Below are positions 15,952-25,731 of a stretch of DNA of 64,000 bases, piece by piece. The stretch lies in contig NZ_CP016438.1 in the NCBI RefSeq assembly GCF_001685355.1, positions 8,060,001-8,124,000 on the forward strand, given 5' to 3'. The position numbers and the translations under genes were made by a program. The DNA is from Streptomyces lincolnensis. Its GTDB lineage: Bacteria; Actinomycetota; Actinomycetes; Streptomycetales; Streptomycetaceae. The notes below the pieces were generated by a model. That model did no database searches and was not told the DNA's origin. It saw only the letters and a list, made by a program, of their open reading frames with translations. Position 1 is the first letter of the stretch. The number at the start of each line of letters is the position of its first letter.

Positions 15952-18771
15952 TCACTGCGTACGACGGCCCGCCGCCAGTCTGACGATGTCGACCCGCGAT
16001 CGGATCCCCAGTTTCCGGTAGACCCTCGTGAGCGTCGCCTCGACCGTCTTGACGCTGATGAACAGACGCGCGGCTATCTCCCGGTTGGTCGCGCCCTCCA
16101 TGACCAGCGCGGCCACCTGACGCTCCATCGCGGCGAGCCCGTCCAGAGCGTCGAGAGCGTCGAGCGCGGGGGAGGGGGCGACGGCGGGCTCCGCCGCCGT
16201 CGGCACGGCGGCCGCCTCCACCTGCCGCAGCCAGGGCAGCGCCCGGCAGCGCCGGAACAGCCGCGCGGCCTCGTCGTACGACGTCGGACCGGGCCGTCGG
16301 GTGCGCAGTTGGGCCAGCGCGAAGGCGGCGCGGGCCTCCTCCAGGCCGTAGCCCAGCTTGCCGAGCCGGTCCTGGACCGACGTCAACTGGCCCATGGCGG
16401 CCTGGTGTTCGCCGCGCGCGGCACGCACCAGGGCCTCGGCCCGGTCCAGTACGGCGAGCATGCCGTCGCGGCCCAGCCGCAACGCCTGCTCACGGGTCTG
16501 CGCGATGAGGTCCTGCGCCTCGGTGATCTCACCGGTCCTGACCAGGGCCTCGGCGAGGTCGCCGTGCCAGCGGCCGCGGGCCGGGTCGGTGATGCCGAGC
16601 CCCTGTTCCAGCTCCCGCACCCGGCGCAGTGACCGGACGGTGCCCTGCACGTCCCCGGCCACCAGCTGGGCGTGGCCGAGGGCGGCCAGGGCGCGCGAGA
16701 CGTACATCTGGTCGCTGATGCCCTCGGCGTGCTCCACGGCCTCCTGGGCCAGCGTCAGCGCCCGGTTCACATCGCCGCCGGCCGCCTCCGCGAACGAGGT
16801 CAGCAGCGCCGAGGCGACCTCGCCGATCCCGGAGTCCCGGGCCAGCCGGAGGCTCTCCCGGGCCAGGTCCAGGGCCCGCCCGCAGTGTCCGGAGCGCAGT
16901 TCGGTCTCGGCGAGCAGGCGCAGGAAGTGCACCTCGCTCTCGACCATGCCGCGTCTGCGCACCTCGCGCAGCAGCGCCGTGATGGTGGTGCGGGCCTCGG
17001 CCAGCTGGTCGCTCATCTGGAGCCAGCGGAACCGGGCCAGTCCCGGCCCGTTGTGATGGCAGGCCACCTGCGGGTCCTGGGGTTCCTGAAGGGCCCGTTC
17101 GATCGTCTCGGGGGCGTCGGGATGGCCCATCAGGGTCTCGGTCTGGGCCTGGAAGGCCAGCGCCAGCAGCTCGGTGCGCCGGTCGCCGGCCCGGGCGGCC
17201 AGATCGGCGGCGTGCGCCGCCTTCTCCCGGCCCTCCGCGAAGTCCCCCTCCACGACCAGACCGCGCCAGGCCAGCTGGTAGTGGACCAGGGCGAGCAGCC
17301 CCGGGTCGTCACCGGCGTCGGCCAGCGCCTGGGGGAAGACGGAGTCGACGTCGCCGAGCGCGTGTCCGGCCGACTCGATCACCACGATCCAGGCCCGGAC
17401 CCGCTCGGCGGGCACGGTGGCCCGGGTGAGCACCTCGCGGGCGATGTCCCGGGCGAGATCCATCTCACCGGCGGTGATCGCGTCCGTGGCGGCCTGCAAC
17501 CGGCGCTCGTCCGGGCCCGGCACGCTGTCGGCCGGGGTGTGCCGGGCGGCCAGCAGGCCGAGCTGCGCGGCCACCGACGGCGCCCCGCGGTCCCGGGCCA
17601 GCGCCGCCGCCTCGGCGAGCCGCGCCGCCACCTCCGGATCGGTGCCGGTGGTCGCCAGCGCCAGGTGCCGGGCCCGCTCGATGGGGTCCGAGGCCGCCGT
17701 GGACAGCGCGGCGTGCGCGGCCCGCCGTTCCTGGGCCGGGGCCTCCGCGTACAGCGCGGCCGAGATCAGCGGGTGCGCGAAGCGTACGGCGGGCCCCTCC
17801 GGTTCCGTCGCCAGCAGCCCGAGCGCGGCCGCCTGGGCGGTCTCCGCCTCGGCGTTGCCCCGGCCGGCCTCGTGCAGCAGGGCCAGCGTGGGGCGCGCGC
17901 CGGCGCTCGCCACCAGCAGGGTGCGGCGCGCCTCGTCCGACAGCATGTCCAGCCGTTTGAGCACCAGGGCCCGCAGTGAGGTGGGCACGTGCAGGGGCTC
18001 GCCCGGCCGGGGCGGGGTCGGGTTCTCGGCCAGCGCGCGGCCCAGCTCCAGCGCGAACAGCGGGTTGCCGCCGCTGGTGCGGTGGATGTCCCGGACGGTG
18101 GAGCGGGGCAGGCCGGTGTAGCCGCGGTGGGTCAGCAGCTCGGACACCTGGGTGCGGGAGAGCGGGTTGAGCCGGACCGCGAGGGAGTCCGGGGGCAACG
18201 CGCGTAGATGCCGGTCGTACTCCTGGCCCTCTGTCCGCACCGCGCACAGCAGCTGGACGGGCGTGTCACCGAGGCGGCGGGCGGCGAATCCGAGCAGTTC
18301 CGCGCTGGCCGGATCCAGCCACTGCTGGTCGTCCGCGACGATCAGGACGGGGCCCTCGGCGGCCAGCGCGCGCAGCACGGAGAGCACGGCCAGGCGCAGG
18401 GCCAGCCCGTCGCGCTGGAGGGTGGACTCGCCGCGGCCGGTGAGCGCCGACTCCAGGGCGGTGCGCTGGGCCGCGGGCAGCCGTCCGGACACCTCGTCGA
18501 CGACCAGGCCGAGGAGGTCGGCGAGCGCCAGGAAGGGGAGGTGGGATTCGGACTCCGTCGCCGAGCAGCGCAAGACCGTGCGGGCCGCGCCGGCGTAATC
18601 GGCGGCCAATGTCCGCAGGATCGTCGACTTTCCTATTCCGGCCGGGCCGTGCAGCAGCACGCTGCCGCCGCCGACGAGCTGCTCGCGCGCCGCGCCGAAC
18701 AGCTCCTCCCGGCCGATCACCAGGTCGGGGCGGCTTCGGGCAGGCTCCTCGAAGTCCCGTGGCACGGTCAC
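15952..18771 (-). CDS. LAL-type LuxR family ATP-binding regulator
   Basis: The 939-residue protein starts at GTG 18771 (GGAGGGGAGCG upstream). The N-terminal AAA/STAND ATPase domain has Walker A GPAGIGKST (about residue 42) and Walker B VLIVADDQQWLDP. A long helical region (about 300-850), probably TPR-like, follows, then a C-terminal LuxR/GerE helix-turn-helix (MERQVAALVMEGATNREIAA, then LFISVKTVEATLTRVYRKLG). LAL proteins are large ATP-dependent activators, often of secondary metabolism. It lies 142 nt downstream of the GAF-LuxR gene on the same strand, so the two could be co-transcribed. Confidence 0.9.
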   Translation of the reverse strand: MTVPRDFEEPARSRPDLVIGREELFGAAREQLVGGGSVLLHGPAGIGKSTILRTLAADYAGAARTVLRCSATESESHLPFLALADLLGLVVDEVSGRLPAAQRTALESALTGRGESTLQRDGLALRLAVLSVLRALAAEGPVLIVADDQQWLDPASAELLGFAARRLGDTPVQLLCAVRTEGQEYDRHLRALPPDSLAVRLNPLSRTQVSELLTHRGYTGLPRSTVRDIHRTSGGNPLFALELGRALAENPTPPRPGEPLHVPTSLRALVLKRLDMLSDEARRTLLVASAGARPTLALLHEAGRGNAEAETAQAAALGLLATEPEGPAVRFAHPLISAALYAEAPAQERRAAHAALSTAASDPIERARHLALATTGTDPEVAARLAEAAALARDRGAPSVAAQLGLLAARHTPADSVPGPDERRLQAATDAITAGEMDLARDIAREVLTRATVPAERVRAWIVVIESAGHALGDVDSVFPQALADAGDDPGLLALVHYQLAWRGLVVEGDFAEGREKAAHAADLAARAGDRRTELLALAFQAQTETLMGHPDAPETIERALQEPQDPQVACHHNGPGLARFRWLQMSDQLAEARTTITALLREVRRRGMVESEVHFLRLLAETELRSGHCGRALDLARESLRLARDSGIGEVASALLTSFAEAAGGDVNRALTLAQEAVEHAEGISDQMYVSRALAALGHAQLVAGDVQGTVRSLRRVRELEQGLGITDPARGRWHGDLAEALVRTGEITEAQDLIAQTREQALRLGRDGMLAVLDRAEALVRAARGEHQAAMGQLTSVQDRLGKLGYGLEEARAAFALAQLRTRRPGPTSYDEAARLFRRCRALPWLRQVEAAAVPTAAEPAVAPSPALDALDALDGLAAMERQVAALVMEGATNREIAARLFISVKTVEATLTRVYRKLGIRSRVDIVRLAAGRRTQ

Positions 18772-18913
18772 CGCTCCCCTCCGAGTGTCGTGTCCTGGCC
18801 AATATTAGGCAACGGTCATCGGAATTCGGCCGGACACGGTGGTGAGGGAAATAACAACCTGGTCGCGTGACGAAATTCAGCGGGGGTCGCCATGAATGGA
18901 ACATCGACGGAAG

Positions 18914-19759
18914 TTACGGCAACCACCCCGCCCGGCGTGCGGCGACCACGGCCTCCCCACGGGTCCGGGACCCGAGCTTGCGCATGGCCGAGCGCAGGTA
19001 GCTCTTGACCGTCTCGGCCCGCACGCCCAGGCGCTCGGCGGCCACCGCGTTCGTGGCCCCGGCCGCCACGCAGGCCAGCACGTCGACCTCGCGGGGCGTC
19101 AGACCCACCTCCGTCGACGGTCCGGACCGTCCGGCCGGGGCGGCCAGCAGCCCGCACGCGGCGAGCAGCTCGGCCCGCAGCGCCTCGTCGGTGATCCGCG
19201 GCGCCAGCGCCCGCAGCGCCGTGTGCGCCTCCCGCACCTGCTCCCGCCCGGCCGCCTCCCGGGGGCCCGGGGCCGGCTCGGGCCGGGCGGCCGCCAGCAG
19301 CTCCCGGACCTCGTCCGTCACCACCAGCGCCTGCTCCACGTCCCGCGCGGCCGCCACCGCCGCGTCCAGCGTGCGGTCACCGAGCCGCCGGGCGTCGCGC
19401 AGAGCGCCGTAGAGCACTCCGCGCACCCGCCGCCGTACGACGACGGGGACCGCCAGCACCGAGCGCAGCCCCTCCGCGGCGACGGCGGCGTCGTACTCGT
19501 GGCTGATGTGCCGCGAGGCGGAGTAGTCCGCGACCGCGCACGGGCGGGCGAGGGCGACGGCCTTGCCGCCGAGGCCGTAGCCGGAGGTCACCGCGAGGGC
19601 GCTCAGCGAGGTGGTCGCCGTGCCGTCGAGTTCGCTGATGCGCATGTGCCGGCGCCCCGGCTCCACCAGGCCGCCGAAGGCCACCGGGAGCCCGGTCGAG
19701 CGGCGCAGCCGTACCAGCGCGTTCCGGATCTCCACCGACGGGGACATCTGTGCTGCCAC
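18914..19759 (-). CDS. GAF-LuxR family transcriptional regulator
   Basis: The product is 281 residues if GTG 19759 is used, which follows GAAAGGG by seven bases; GTG 19783 and ATG 19747 are alternatives. A GAF-like sensory domain covers about 20-165 (GLGGKAVALARPCAVADY, then SVLAVPVVVRRRVRGVLYGA). The C-terminal LuxR helix-turn-helix is LTPREVDVLACVAAGATNAV, then AERLGVRAETVKSYLRSAMR. It is divergent from two acyl-CoA ligase genes with a palindrome between, so it likely controls them in response to a small ligand. Confidence 0.85.
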   Translation of the reverse strand: MAAQMSPSVEIRNALVRLRRSTGLPVAFGGLVEPGRRHMRISELDGTATTSLSALAVTSGYGLGGKAVALARPCAVADYSASRHISHEYDAAVAAEGLRSVLAVPVVVRRRVRGVLYGALRDARRLGDRTLDAAVAAARDVEQALVVTDEVRELLAAARPEPAPGPREAAGREQVREAHTALRALAPRITDEALRAELLAACGLLAAPAGRSGPSTEVGLTPREVDVLACVAAGATNAVAAERLGVRAETVKSYLRSAMRKLGSRTRGEAVVAARRAGWLP

Positions 19760-19785
19760 GTACTCGCCCTTTCGCTGCGGCACAC

Positions 19786-19801
19786 ACCCCCGTTCGGGGG
19801 T
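19786..19801. promoter_or_regulatory. Palindromic operator candidate
   Basis: The perfect dyad ACCCCCGTTCGGGGGT (7-bp arms, 2-bp centre) lies between the divergent GAF-LuxR regulator and the acyl-CoA ligase pair. Its location near both 5' ends suggests an operator for the LuxR-type protein, repressing or activating both directions. Binding is not shown. Confidence 0.45.
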
Positions 19802-19878
19802 AGTGAGACCTGCATCACGGATTACACGATGGCAGAGAGCCGCCCGGCAATGGTGCCGGCATCAAGGAGGACGGACGG

Positions 19879-21549
19879 ATGACGACGGCGACGGAGCTCT
19901 TCCGCAGCGCGCGTGACTTCCTGCTGGAACACCGCGAGGACTACACCACGGCCTACGAGGGCTTCGCCTGGCCGCGGCCCGCGCACTTCAACTGGGCCCT
20001 CGACTGGTTCGACGTGATCGCGGACGGCAACGACAGGACCGCGCTGCACATCGTCGAGGAGGACGGCTCGCAGGTCCGGCTCTCCTTCGCCGACCTGTCC
20101 GAACGCTCGAACCGGGTCGCCAACCTGCTGCGCGAGCGCGGGGTCGAGGCGGAGGACCGGATCCTCGTCATGCTGGGCAACCAGGTCGAGCTGTGGGAGA
20201 CGGCCCTCGCCGCGATGAAGCTGCGGGCCGTCGTCATCCCGGCCACCCCGCTGCTCGGCCCCGCCGACCTGCGCGACCGCGTGGAGCGCGGACAGGTGCG
20301 GCACGTCCTGGTCCGCGCCGAGGACGCCGCCAAGTTCGACGACGTGCCCGGCGACTACACGCGCACCGCCGTCGGCGGCGTTCCGGAGGGCTGGCAGCCG
20401 TACGAGGACGCCCGCGTCGCCTCCGCCGAGTTCCTGCCCGACGGCCCGACCCTGGCCGACGACACCCTGATGCTCTACTTCACCTCCGGTACGACGGCCC
20501 GCCCCAAGCTCGTCGAGCACACCCACGTGTCGTACCCGGTCGGGCACCTGGCGACGATGTACTGGATCGGCCTGAAGCCCGGGGACGTGCACCTGAACAT
20601 CTCCTCGCCCGGCTGGGCCAAGCACGCCTGGTCCAACCTGTTCGCACCCTGGAACGCCGAGGCGACCGTCTTCATCCACAACTACACCCGCTTCGACCCG
20701 GCCCGGCTGATGGCCGAGATGGACCGCGCGGGGGTGACCACGTTCTGTGCCCCGCCGACCGTGTGGCGCATGCTCATCCAGGCCGACCTGACCCAGCTGC
20801 GCACTCCGCCCCGCGAGGTGGTCGCGGCCGGTGAGCCGCTCAACCCCGAGGTCATCGAGCAGGTCCGCCGGTCCTGGGGCGTCACCATCCGGGACGGCTT
20901 CGGCCAGACCGAGACCGCCGTCCAGGTCTCCAACAGCCCCGGGCAGGAACTGAAGACCGGCTCCATGGGCCGGCCCAGCCCCGGCTACCGGGTGGAGCTC
21001 CTCGACCCGGTCTCGGGAGCGCCCGGCGCGACCGAGGGCGAGATCGCGCTCGACCTGTCCGCCCGCCCCGTCGGCCTGATGACCGGCTACCACGGCGACG
21101 CCGACCGTACGACGGAGGCGATGGCGGGCGGCTACTACCGCACCGGCGACATCGGAAGCCGCGACGAAGACGGATACATCGTGTATGTCGGCAGGGCCGA
21201 CGATGTGTTCAAGGCCTCCGACTACAAGATCAGCCCCTTCGAGCTGGAGAGCGCCCTGCTGGAGCACGAGGCGGTGGCCGAGGCGGCCGTCGTGCCCGCG
21301 CCCGACGAACTGCGGCTCGCCGTCCCGAAGGCCTACGTCGTGCTCGCCGAGGGCTGGGAACCCGGCCCCGACACCGCGAAGGTGCTGTTCGAGCACTCCC
21401 GCGAGGTCCTCGCCCCCTACAAGCGGATCCGCCGCCTGGAGTTCGGCGGCCTGCCCAAGACCGTCTCCGGCAAGATCCGCCGCATCGAGCTGCGCGAGGC
21501 CACGGCCGCCGGCTCGGACGCCGAGTACCGCGAGGAGGACTTCCGGTGA
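19879..21549 (+). CDS. AMP-dependent acyl-CoA ligase, medium-chain (ACSM) type
   Basis: The 556-residue enzyme of the ANL superfamily starts at ATG 19879 with AAGGAGGACGG upstream. Motifs: [18 protein letters not shown] (P-loop), [10 protein letters not shown] (A5), [16 protein letters not shown] (A7-A8) and the catalytic Lys near the end in [15 protein letters not shown]-like enzymes activate medium-chain or aromatic carboxylates to acyl-CoA via acyl-AMP. The stop overlaps the next start (GTGA), so the two ligases are translationally coupled, with the divergent GAF-LuxR gene as likely regulator. Confidence 0.88.
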   Translation: MTTATELFRSARDFLLEHREDYTTAYEGFAWPRPAHFNWALDWFDVIADGNDRTALHIVEEDGSQVRLSFADLSERSNRVANLLRERGVEAEDRILVMLGNQVELWETALAAMKLRAVVIPATPLLGPADLRDRVERGQVRHVLVRAEDAAKFDDVPGDYTRTAVGGVPEGWQPYEDARVASAEFLPDGPTLADDTLMLYFTSGTTARPKLVEHTHVSYPVGHLATMYWIGLKPGDVHLNISSPGWAKHAWSNLFAPWNAEATVFIHNYTRFDPARLMAEMDRAGVTTFCAPPTVWRMLIQADLTQLRTPPREVVAAGEPLNPEVIEQVRRSWGVTIRDGFGQTETAVQVSNSPGQELKTGSMGRPSPGYRVELLDPVSGAPGATEGEIALDLSARPVGLMTGYHGDADRTTEAMAGGYYRTGDIGSRDEDGYIVYVGRADDVFKASDYKISPFELESALLEHEAVAEAAVVPAPDELRLAVPKAYVVLAEGWEPGPDTAKVLFEHSREVLAPYKRIRRLEFGGLPKTVSGKIRRIELREATAAGSDAEYREEDFR

Positions 21550-23126
21550 ACTCCTACACGCACGGCACCGGTACGACCCCCCTGCTCGGCGACACCATCG
21601 GCGCGAACCTCGACCGGGCGGTGGCCGCCTGGCCGGACCGCGAGGCGCTCGTCGACGTGCCCTCCGGACGGCGCTGGACCTACGCGCAATTCGCCGCCGA
21701 CGTCGACGAGTTGGCGTACGCGCTGCTCGCGAGCGGGGTCGTCAAGGGTGACCGGGTGGGCATCTGGGCGATCAACTGCCCCGAGTGGGTGCTCGTCCAG
21801 TACGCCACCGCGCGCATCGGCGCGATCATGGTGAACATCAACCCGGCCTACCGCACCCACGAGGTCGAGTACGTCCTCAACCAGGCCGGGGTCGGTCTGC
21901 TGTTCGCCTCCCTCGGCCACAAGACCAGCGACTACCGCGCGATGGTGGAGCAAGTGCGGGGCAGGTGCCCGCAGTTGAGGGAGACCGTGTTCATCGGGGA
22001 CAGCGGCTGGGAGGCGCTGATCGCGCGCGGCACGCCGGTGCCGTACGAGGAACTGTCCTGCGACGACCCCATCAACATCCAGTACACCTCGGGCACGACG
22101 GGCTTCCCCAAGGGGGCCACGCTCTCCCACCACAACATCCTCAACAACGGTTACTTCGTGGGGGAGTCGATCGCCTACGACGAGCAGGACCGGATCTGCA
22201 TCCCGGTGCCCTTCTACCACTGCTTCGGCATGGTGATGGGAAACCTGGCCGCCACCTCGCACGGCGCCTGCATGGTCATCCCGGCCCCGTCCTTCGACCC
22301 GGCGGCCACGCTGCGGGCGGTCCAGCAGGAACGCTGCACCTCCCTGTACGGCGTCCCGACCATGTTCATCGCCGAGCTGAACCTGCCCGACTTCGCGGCC
22401 TACGACCTGTCCTCCCTGCGCACCGGCATCATGGCGGGCTCGCCCTGTCCGGTGGAGGTGATGAAGCGGGTGGTCGCCGAGATGCACATGGCGGAGGTGT
22501 CCATCTGCTACGGCATGACCGAGACGTCCCCGGTGTCGTTGCAGACCCGGCGGGACGACGACCTGGAGCACCGCACCGCCACCGTGGGCCGCGTCCTGCC
22601 GCACATCGAGGTCAAGGTCGTCGACCCGGCGACCGGAGTCACCCAACCACGCGGCACCGCAGGCGAGTTGTGCACCCGCGGCTACAGCGTGATGCTCGGC
22701 TACTGGAACGAGCCCCAGAAGACCGGGGAGGCGGTGGATTCCGGCCGCTGGATGCACACCGGTGACCTGGCGACGATGCGGGAGGACGGCTACGTCGAGA
22801 TCGTCGGCCGCATCAAGGACATGATCATCCGGGGTGGCGAGAACATCTACCCCCGCGAGATCGAGGAGTTCCTCTACTCCCACCCGAAGATCGCGGACGT
22901 CCAGGTCGTCGGCGTACCCCACGAGCGCTACGGCGAGGAGGTCCTCGCCTGCGTCATCCCGCGCGACCCGGCCGATCCGCCGACGCTCGACGACGTACGG
23001 GCCTTCTGCGAGGGTCAGTTGGCGCACTTCAAGATCCCGAGCCGGGTGCAGGTCCTCGACGCCTTCCCGATGACCGTGTCCGGAAAGGTGCGCAAGGTCG
23101 AGCTGCGCCAAAAGTACGCTGTCTGA
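21546..23126 (+). CDS. Fatty-acyl-CoA synthetase, AMP-binding
   Basis: The 526-residue ANL-family enzyme starts at GTG 21546, four bases inside the previous gene. P-loop [19 protein letters not shown]5 [13 protein letters not shown]7 [17 protein letters not shown] and C-terminal Lys in [12 protein letters not shown] are all intact. The pattern matches FadD-like AMP-binding proteins used in fatty-acid or branched-acid catabolism in actinobacteria. Coupling to the ACSM-type ligase suggests the pair activates related carboxylic acids, perhaps of different chain length. Confidence 0.88.
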   Translation: MNSYTHGTGTTPLLGDTIGANLDRAVAAWPDREALVDVPSGRRWTYAQFAADVDELAYALLASGVVKGDRVGIWAINCPEWVLVQYATARIGAIMVNINPAYRTHEVEYVLNQAGVGLLFASLGHKTSDYRAMVEQVRGRCPQLRETVFIGDSGWEALIARGTPVPYEELSCDDPINIQYTSGTTGFPKGATLSHHNILNNGYFVGESIAYDEQDRICIPVPFYHCFGMVMGNLAATSHGACMVIPAPSFDPAATLRAVQQERCTSLYGVPTMFIAELNLPDFAAYDLSSLRTGIMAGSPCPVEVMKRVVAEMHMAEVSICYGMTETSPVSLQTRRDDDLEHRTATVGRVLPHIEVKVVDPATGVTQPRGTAGELCTRGYSVMLGYWNEPQKTGEAVDSGRWMHTGDLATMREDGYVEIVGRIKDMIIRGGENIYPREIEEFLYSHPKIADVQVVGVPHERYGEEVLACVIPRDPADPPTLDDVRAFCEGQLAHFKIPSRVQVLDAFPMTVSGKVRKVELRQKYAV

Positions 23127-23192
23127 CCCTGGCCCCGGGCGTTCGATCACAGCGGGCGGCGGCCCGTAAGATCGGGTGCCCTGGGGGTGGTT

Positions 23193-24215
23193 ATGGGCAG
23201 GCAGCGCCTCGGCTCGCCGACGCTGGAGCAGGTCGCGGCCCTCGCCGGTGTCGGACGAGGGACCGTCTCACGGGTCATCAACAACGCGACGGGCGTGAAG
23301 GATTCGACGCGCCGTGCCGTCGAGCGGGCCATCGCCGAACTGGGCTACGTGCCCAACCTGGCGGCCCGCTCCCTGGCCGGGCGGCGGGCGGACGCCGTGG
23401 CGCTGGCGATGACCGAGCGGGACTGGCGGCTGTTCGGGGAGCCGTTCTTCTCGGAGATCGTCCGGGCCGTCGGCGACGCCCTCGCCGACACCTCGATGCA
23501 ACTGCTGCTCACCCTGGTCCGCACGGACGACGAGCGGCGGCGCCTGGTCGAGTACGCGCGCGGCGGACGGGTGGACGGCGTCCTGCTGATGTCCGTGCGC
23601 GCCGAGGACCGGCTGCCGGACATGCTCGCCGAGGCCGGACTGCCCACCGTGATGCTCGGCCGCCGCTCGGGCGACGAGCACGTCACGTACGTGGACGCGG
23701 ACAATGTCGGCGGCGCCCGCGGCGCGGTCGAGCATCTGCTGCGCGACGGGCGCAGGCGGATCGCCGCCGTCACCGGGCCGCTCGACATGTACGTCACCCA
23801 GTGCCGGCTGCGCGGCTACCGCGAAGCCCTCGCCACGGCCGGTCTGGAACCCGTGCCCTCGCTGGTCGCCGAGGGCGACTTCACCGAGGACAGCGGGCGC
23901 CGGGCGACGGCCGGGATCCTTCGGTGCCACCCGGACGTCGACGCCGTCTTCGCCGCCTCGGACACCATGGCCGCCGGAGCGCTGGACGTGCTGCGGAGCG
24001 CGGGGCGCCGGGTGCCCGACGACGTCGCGGTGCTCGGCTTCGACGACTATCCGCTGGCCGAGCACACCGAGCCCGCGCTGACGACGGTCCGTCAGCCGCT
24101 GGAGGAGATCGGCCGGGCCATGGTGCGGCTGCTGCTGGAGGAGATGGAGCAGCCCGAGGTGGCCTGGCGGCACGTCATCCTGCGCACCCGGCTGGTGGTC
24201 CGGGGCTCGGCCTGA
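23193..24215 (+). CDS. LacI family regulator, CebR-like
   Basis: The 340-residue product starts at ATG 23193, where GGGGGTGG precedes it; GTG 23187 is an alternative. The LacI headpiece is clear (TLEQVAALAGVGRGTVSRVI, then NNATGVKDSTRRAVERAI, AARSLAGRR). A periplasmic-binding-like sensor domain follows (FAASDTMAAGALDVLRSAG, VLGFDDYPLAEHTEPALTT). Twenty bases after its stop begins a set of 14-bp CebR-type palindromes ahead of cellulase genes. CebR of Streptomyces represses cellulose/cellobiose genes and is released by cellobiose or cellotriose. The same role is inferred here from gene order and operators. Confidence 0.85.
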   Translation: MGRQRLGSPTLEQVAALAGVGRGTVSRVINNATGVKDSTRRAVERAIAELGYVPNLAARSLAGRRADAVALAMTERDWRLFGEPFFSEIVRAVGDALADTSMQLLLTLVRTDDERRRLVEYARGGRVDGVLLMSVRAEDRLPDMLAEAGLPTVMLGRRSGDEHVTYVDADNVGGARGAVEHLLRDGRRRIAAVTGPLDMYVTQCRLRGYREALATAGLEPVPSLVAEGDFTEDSGRRATAGILRCHPDVDAVFAASDTMAAGALDVLRSAGRRVPDDVAVLGFDDYPLAEHTEPALTTVRQPLEEIGRAMVRLLLEEMEQPEVAWRHVILRTRLVVRGSA

Positions 24216-24235
24216 GTGCTGCGGGCGCCCCGTTT

Positions 24236-24249
24236 CGGGAGCGCTCCCA
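24236..24249. promoter_or_regulatory. CebR-type box 1
   Basis: CGGGAGCGCTCCCA is one base off the perfect CebR palindrome TGGGAGCGCTCCCA. It starts 21 bp after the LacI gene stop and lies about 85 bp upstream of the candidate -35 of the cellulase promoter. Confidence 0.8.
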
Positions 24250-24331
24250 AAATCCCTGGAGATTCCGCGATCGAAGGCCGCACTGTGACCTGCGGCTTCG
24301 AAATTCGTTCGACGCATTGGTGTCCATAGGG

Positions 24332-24361
24332 TTGTCAGGGACATGGGATGACTTCTACAGT
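24332..24361 (+). promoter_or_regulatory. Candidate promoter of the cellulase cluster
   Basis: A -35-like TTGTCA (24332-24337) and a -10-like TACAGT (24356-24361) are separated by 18 bp, predicting a start near 24368. CebR boxes 2 and 3 would then lie in the 5' untranslated region, where a bound repressor blocks initiation or elongation. Confidence 0.5.
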
Positions 24362-24381
24362 CCCGACCGAAACCAGTGGAG

Positions 24382-24395
24382 TGGGAGCGCTCCCA
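24382..24395. promoter_or_regulatory. CebR-type box 2
   Basis: TGGGAGCGCTCCCA, a perfect 14-bp palindrome identical to the consensus reported for CebR of Streptomyces. It is placed just downstream of the candidate transcription start of the GH12 gene. Confidence 0.88.
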
Positions 24396-24407
24396 TCAGT
24401 GGGGAGT

Positions 24408-24421
24408 TGGGAGCGCTCCCG
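24408..24421. promoter_or_regulatory. CebR-type box 3
   Basis: TGGGAGCGCTCCCG, one mismatch from the perfect palindrome. It starts 26 bp after the start of box 2 (about 2.5 helical turns) and lies 45 bp before the GH12 start codon. Confidence 0.85.
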
Positions 24422-24466
24422 CATTGGCCCGTCGAATCCGGAACCACCTCCGAGAGAGGCACCCGC

Positions 24467-25609
24467 ATGCGACCGTCCCCGCACCGTCCCCGCACCCCCC
24501 GCACCCCGCACGGCCTGCTCGCCGCGCTGCTCTCCGCTCTCGCCGCCGTCGCGGCACTCCTCGTCGCCGCACCACCGGCCCAGGCCGACACCACGATCTG
24601 CGAGCAGTACGGCTCGGCCGTCATCCAGGGGCGCTACGTCGTCCAGAACAACCGCTGGGGCACCAGCGCCCCGCAGTGCGTCACCGCCACCGACGCCGGC
24701 TTCCGGGTCGCCCAGGCCGACGGCTCGGTGCCCACCAACGGCGCCCCCAAGTCGTATCCGTCCGTCTTCAACGGCTGCCACTACACGAACTGTTCGCCGG
24801 GCACCAGCCTCCCGGCGCGGCTCAGCACCATCTCCAGCGCGCCCAGCAGCATCTCCTACGGCTACGTCTCGAACGCCGTGTACAACGCCTCGTACGACAT
24901 CTGGCTGGACCCGACGCCCCGCACCGACGGCGTGAACCGGACCGAGATCATGATCTGGTTCAACCGGGTCGGCTCCATCCAGCCGATCGGCTCCCCGGTC
25001 GGCACGGCCTCGGTGGGCGGCCGCTCCTGGGAGGTCTGGACCGGCAGCAACGGCTCCAACGACGTGATCTCCTTCGTCGCTCCCTCGGCGATCGGCAGCT
25101 GGAGCTTCGACGTCATGGACTTCGTCGACCAGACCGTCGCCCGGGGCATGGCACAGAACACCTGGTACCTGACGAGCGTCCAGGCCGGGTTCGAGCCGTG
25201 GCAGAACGGCGCCGGGCTCGCGGTGAACTCCTTCTCCTCCACCGTCAACCTCGGTGGTGGCGGCGGCCCGGGCGGCCCCGGCAACCCGGCGACGGCCTGC
25301 CAGGTGACCTACGCCACCAACGCCTGGCAGGGCGGCTTCACCGCCGACGTCACGGTCAAGAACACCGGCTCCAGTGCCGTCGACAACTGGAAACTCGGCT
25401 TCACCCTGCCCTCCGGACAGCGCGTCACCAGCTCCTGGAACGCCACCCTGTCCGGCTCGTCGGGCGCCGTCACGGCGAGCCCCGTGGCACACAACGCGCA
25501 GATCGCCCCCGGCGGCAGCCAGACCTTCGGCCTCCAGGGCACCCACAGCGGCACGTTCGCGCGGCCGGCCGGGTTCAGCCTGAACGGAACCGCCTGCACC
25601 AGCGCATGA
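24467..25609 (+). CDS. Secreted GH12 endoglucanase with CBM2
   Basis: The 380-residue product starts at ATG 24467 (GAGAGG upstream). The signal peptide (1-41, LLAALLSALAAVAALLVAAP, ending AQA) is followed by a GH12 beta-jelly-roll (about 42-260). Its nucleophile motif is in NRTEIMIWFNRVG and its acid/base region near SWSFDVMDFVDQ. After a Gly/Pro linker (GGGGGPGGPGNP) comes a CBM2 (about 275-380, CQVTYATNAWQGGFTADVTV). GH12 enzymes cleave internal beta-1,4-glucan bonds; the CBM2 binds crystalline cellulose. It is the first gene after the CebR boxes. Confidence 0.93.
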   Translation: MRPSPHRPRTPRTPHGLLAALLSALAAVAALLVAAPPAQADTTICEQYGSAVIQGRYVVQNNRWGTSAPQCVTATDAGFRVAQADGSVPTNGAPKSYPSVFNGCHYTNCSPGTSLPARLSTISSAPSSISYGYVSNAVYNASYDIWLDPTPRTDGVNRTEIMIWFNRVGSIQPIGSPVGTASVGGRSWEVWTGSNGSNDVISFVAPSAIGSWSFDVMDFVDQTVARGMAQNTWYLTSVQAGFEPWQNGAGLAVNSFSSTVNLGGGGGPGGPGNPATACQVTYATNAWQGGFTADVTVKNTGSSAVDNWKLGFTLPSGQRVTSSWNATLSGSSGAVTASPVAHNAQIAPGGSQTFGLQGTHSGTFARPAGFSLNGTACTSA

Positions 25610-25651
25610 CCCGAAGCCCGTGCGCCACACCGCACCGGCCTCCCGAAGGGA

Positions 25652-25688
25652 CCCGTCCCGCCTCTTCCCCCGCACCGGCGGGGACGGG
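25652..25688 (+). other. Intercistronic hairpin between GH12 and GH3
   Basis: CCCGTCCCGCC (25652-25662) pairs with GGCGGGGACGGG (25677-25688) with a one-base bulge and a 14-nt loop. It lies in the 122-nt gap between the two genes and could attenuate read-through or stabilise the upstream message. Confidence 0.45.
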
Positions 25689-25731
25689 CCCCTTCTCCGC
25701 CCCCTCCGGCCCGCACCCGGAAAGGCCCGTC

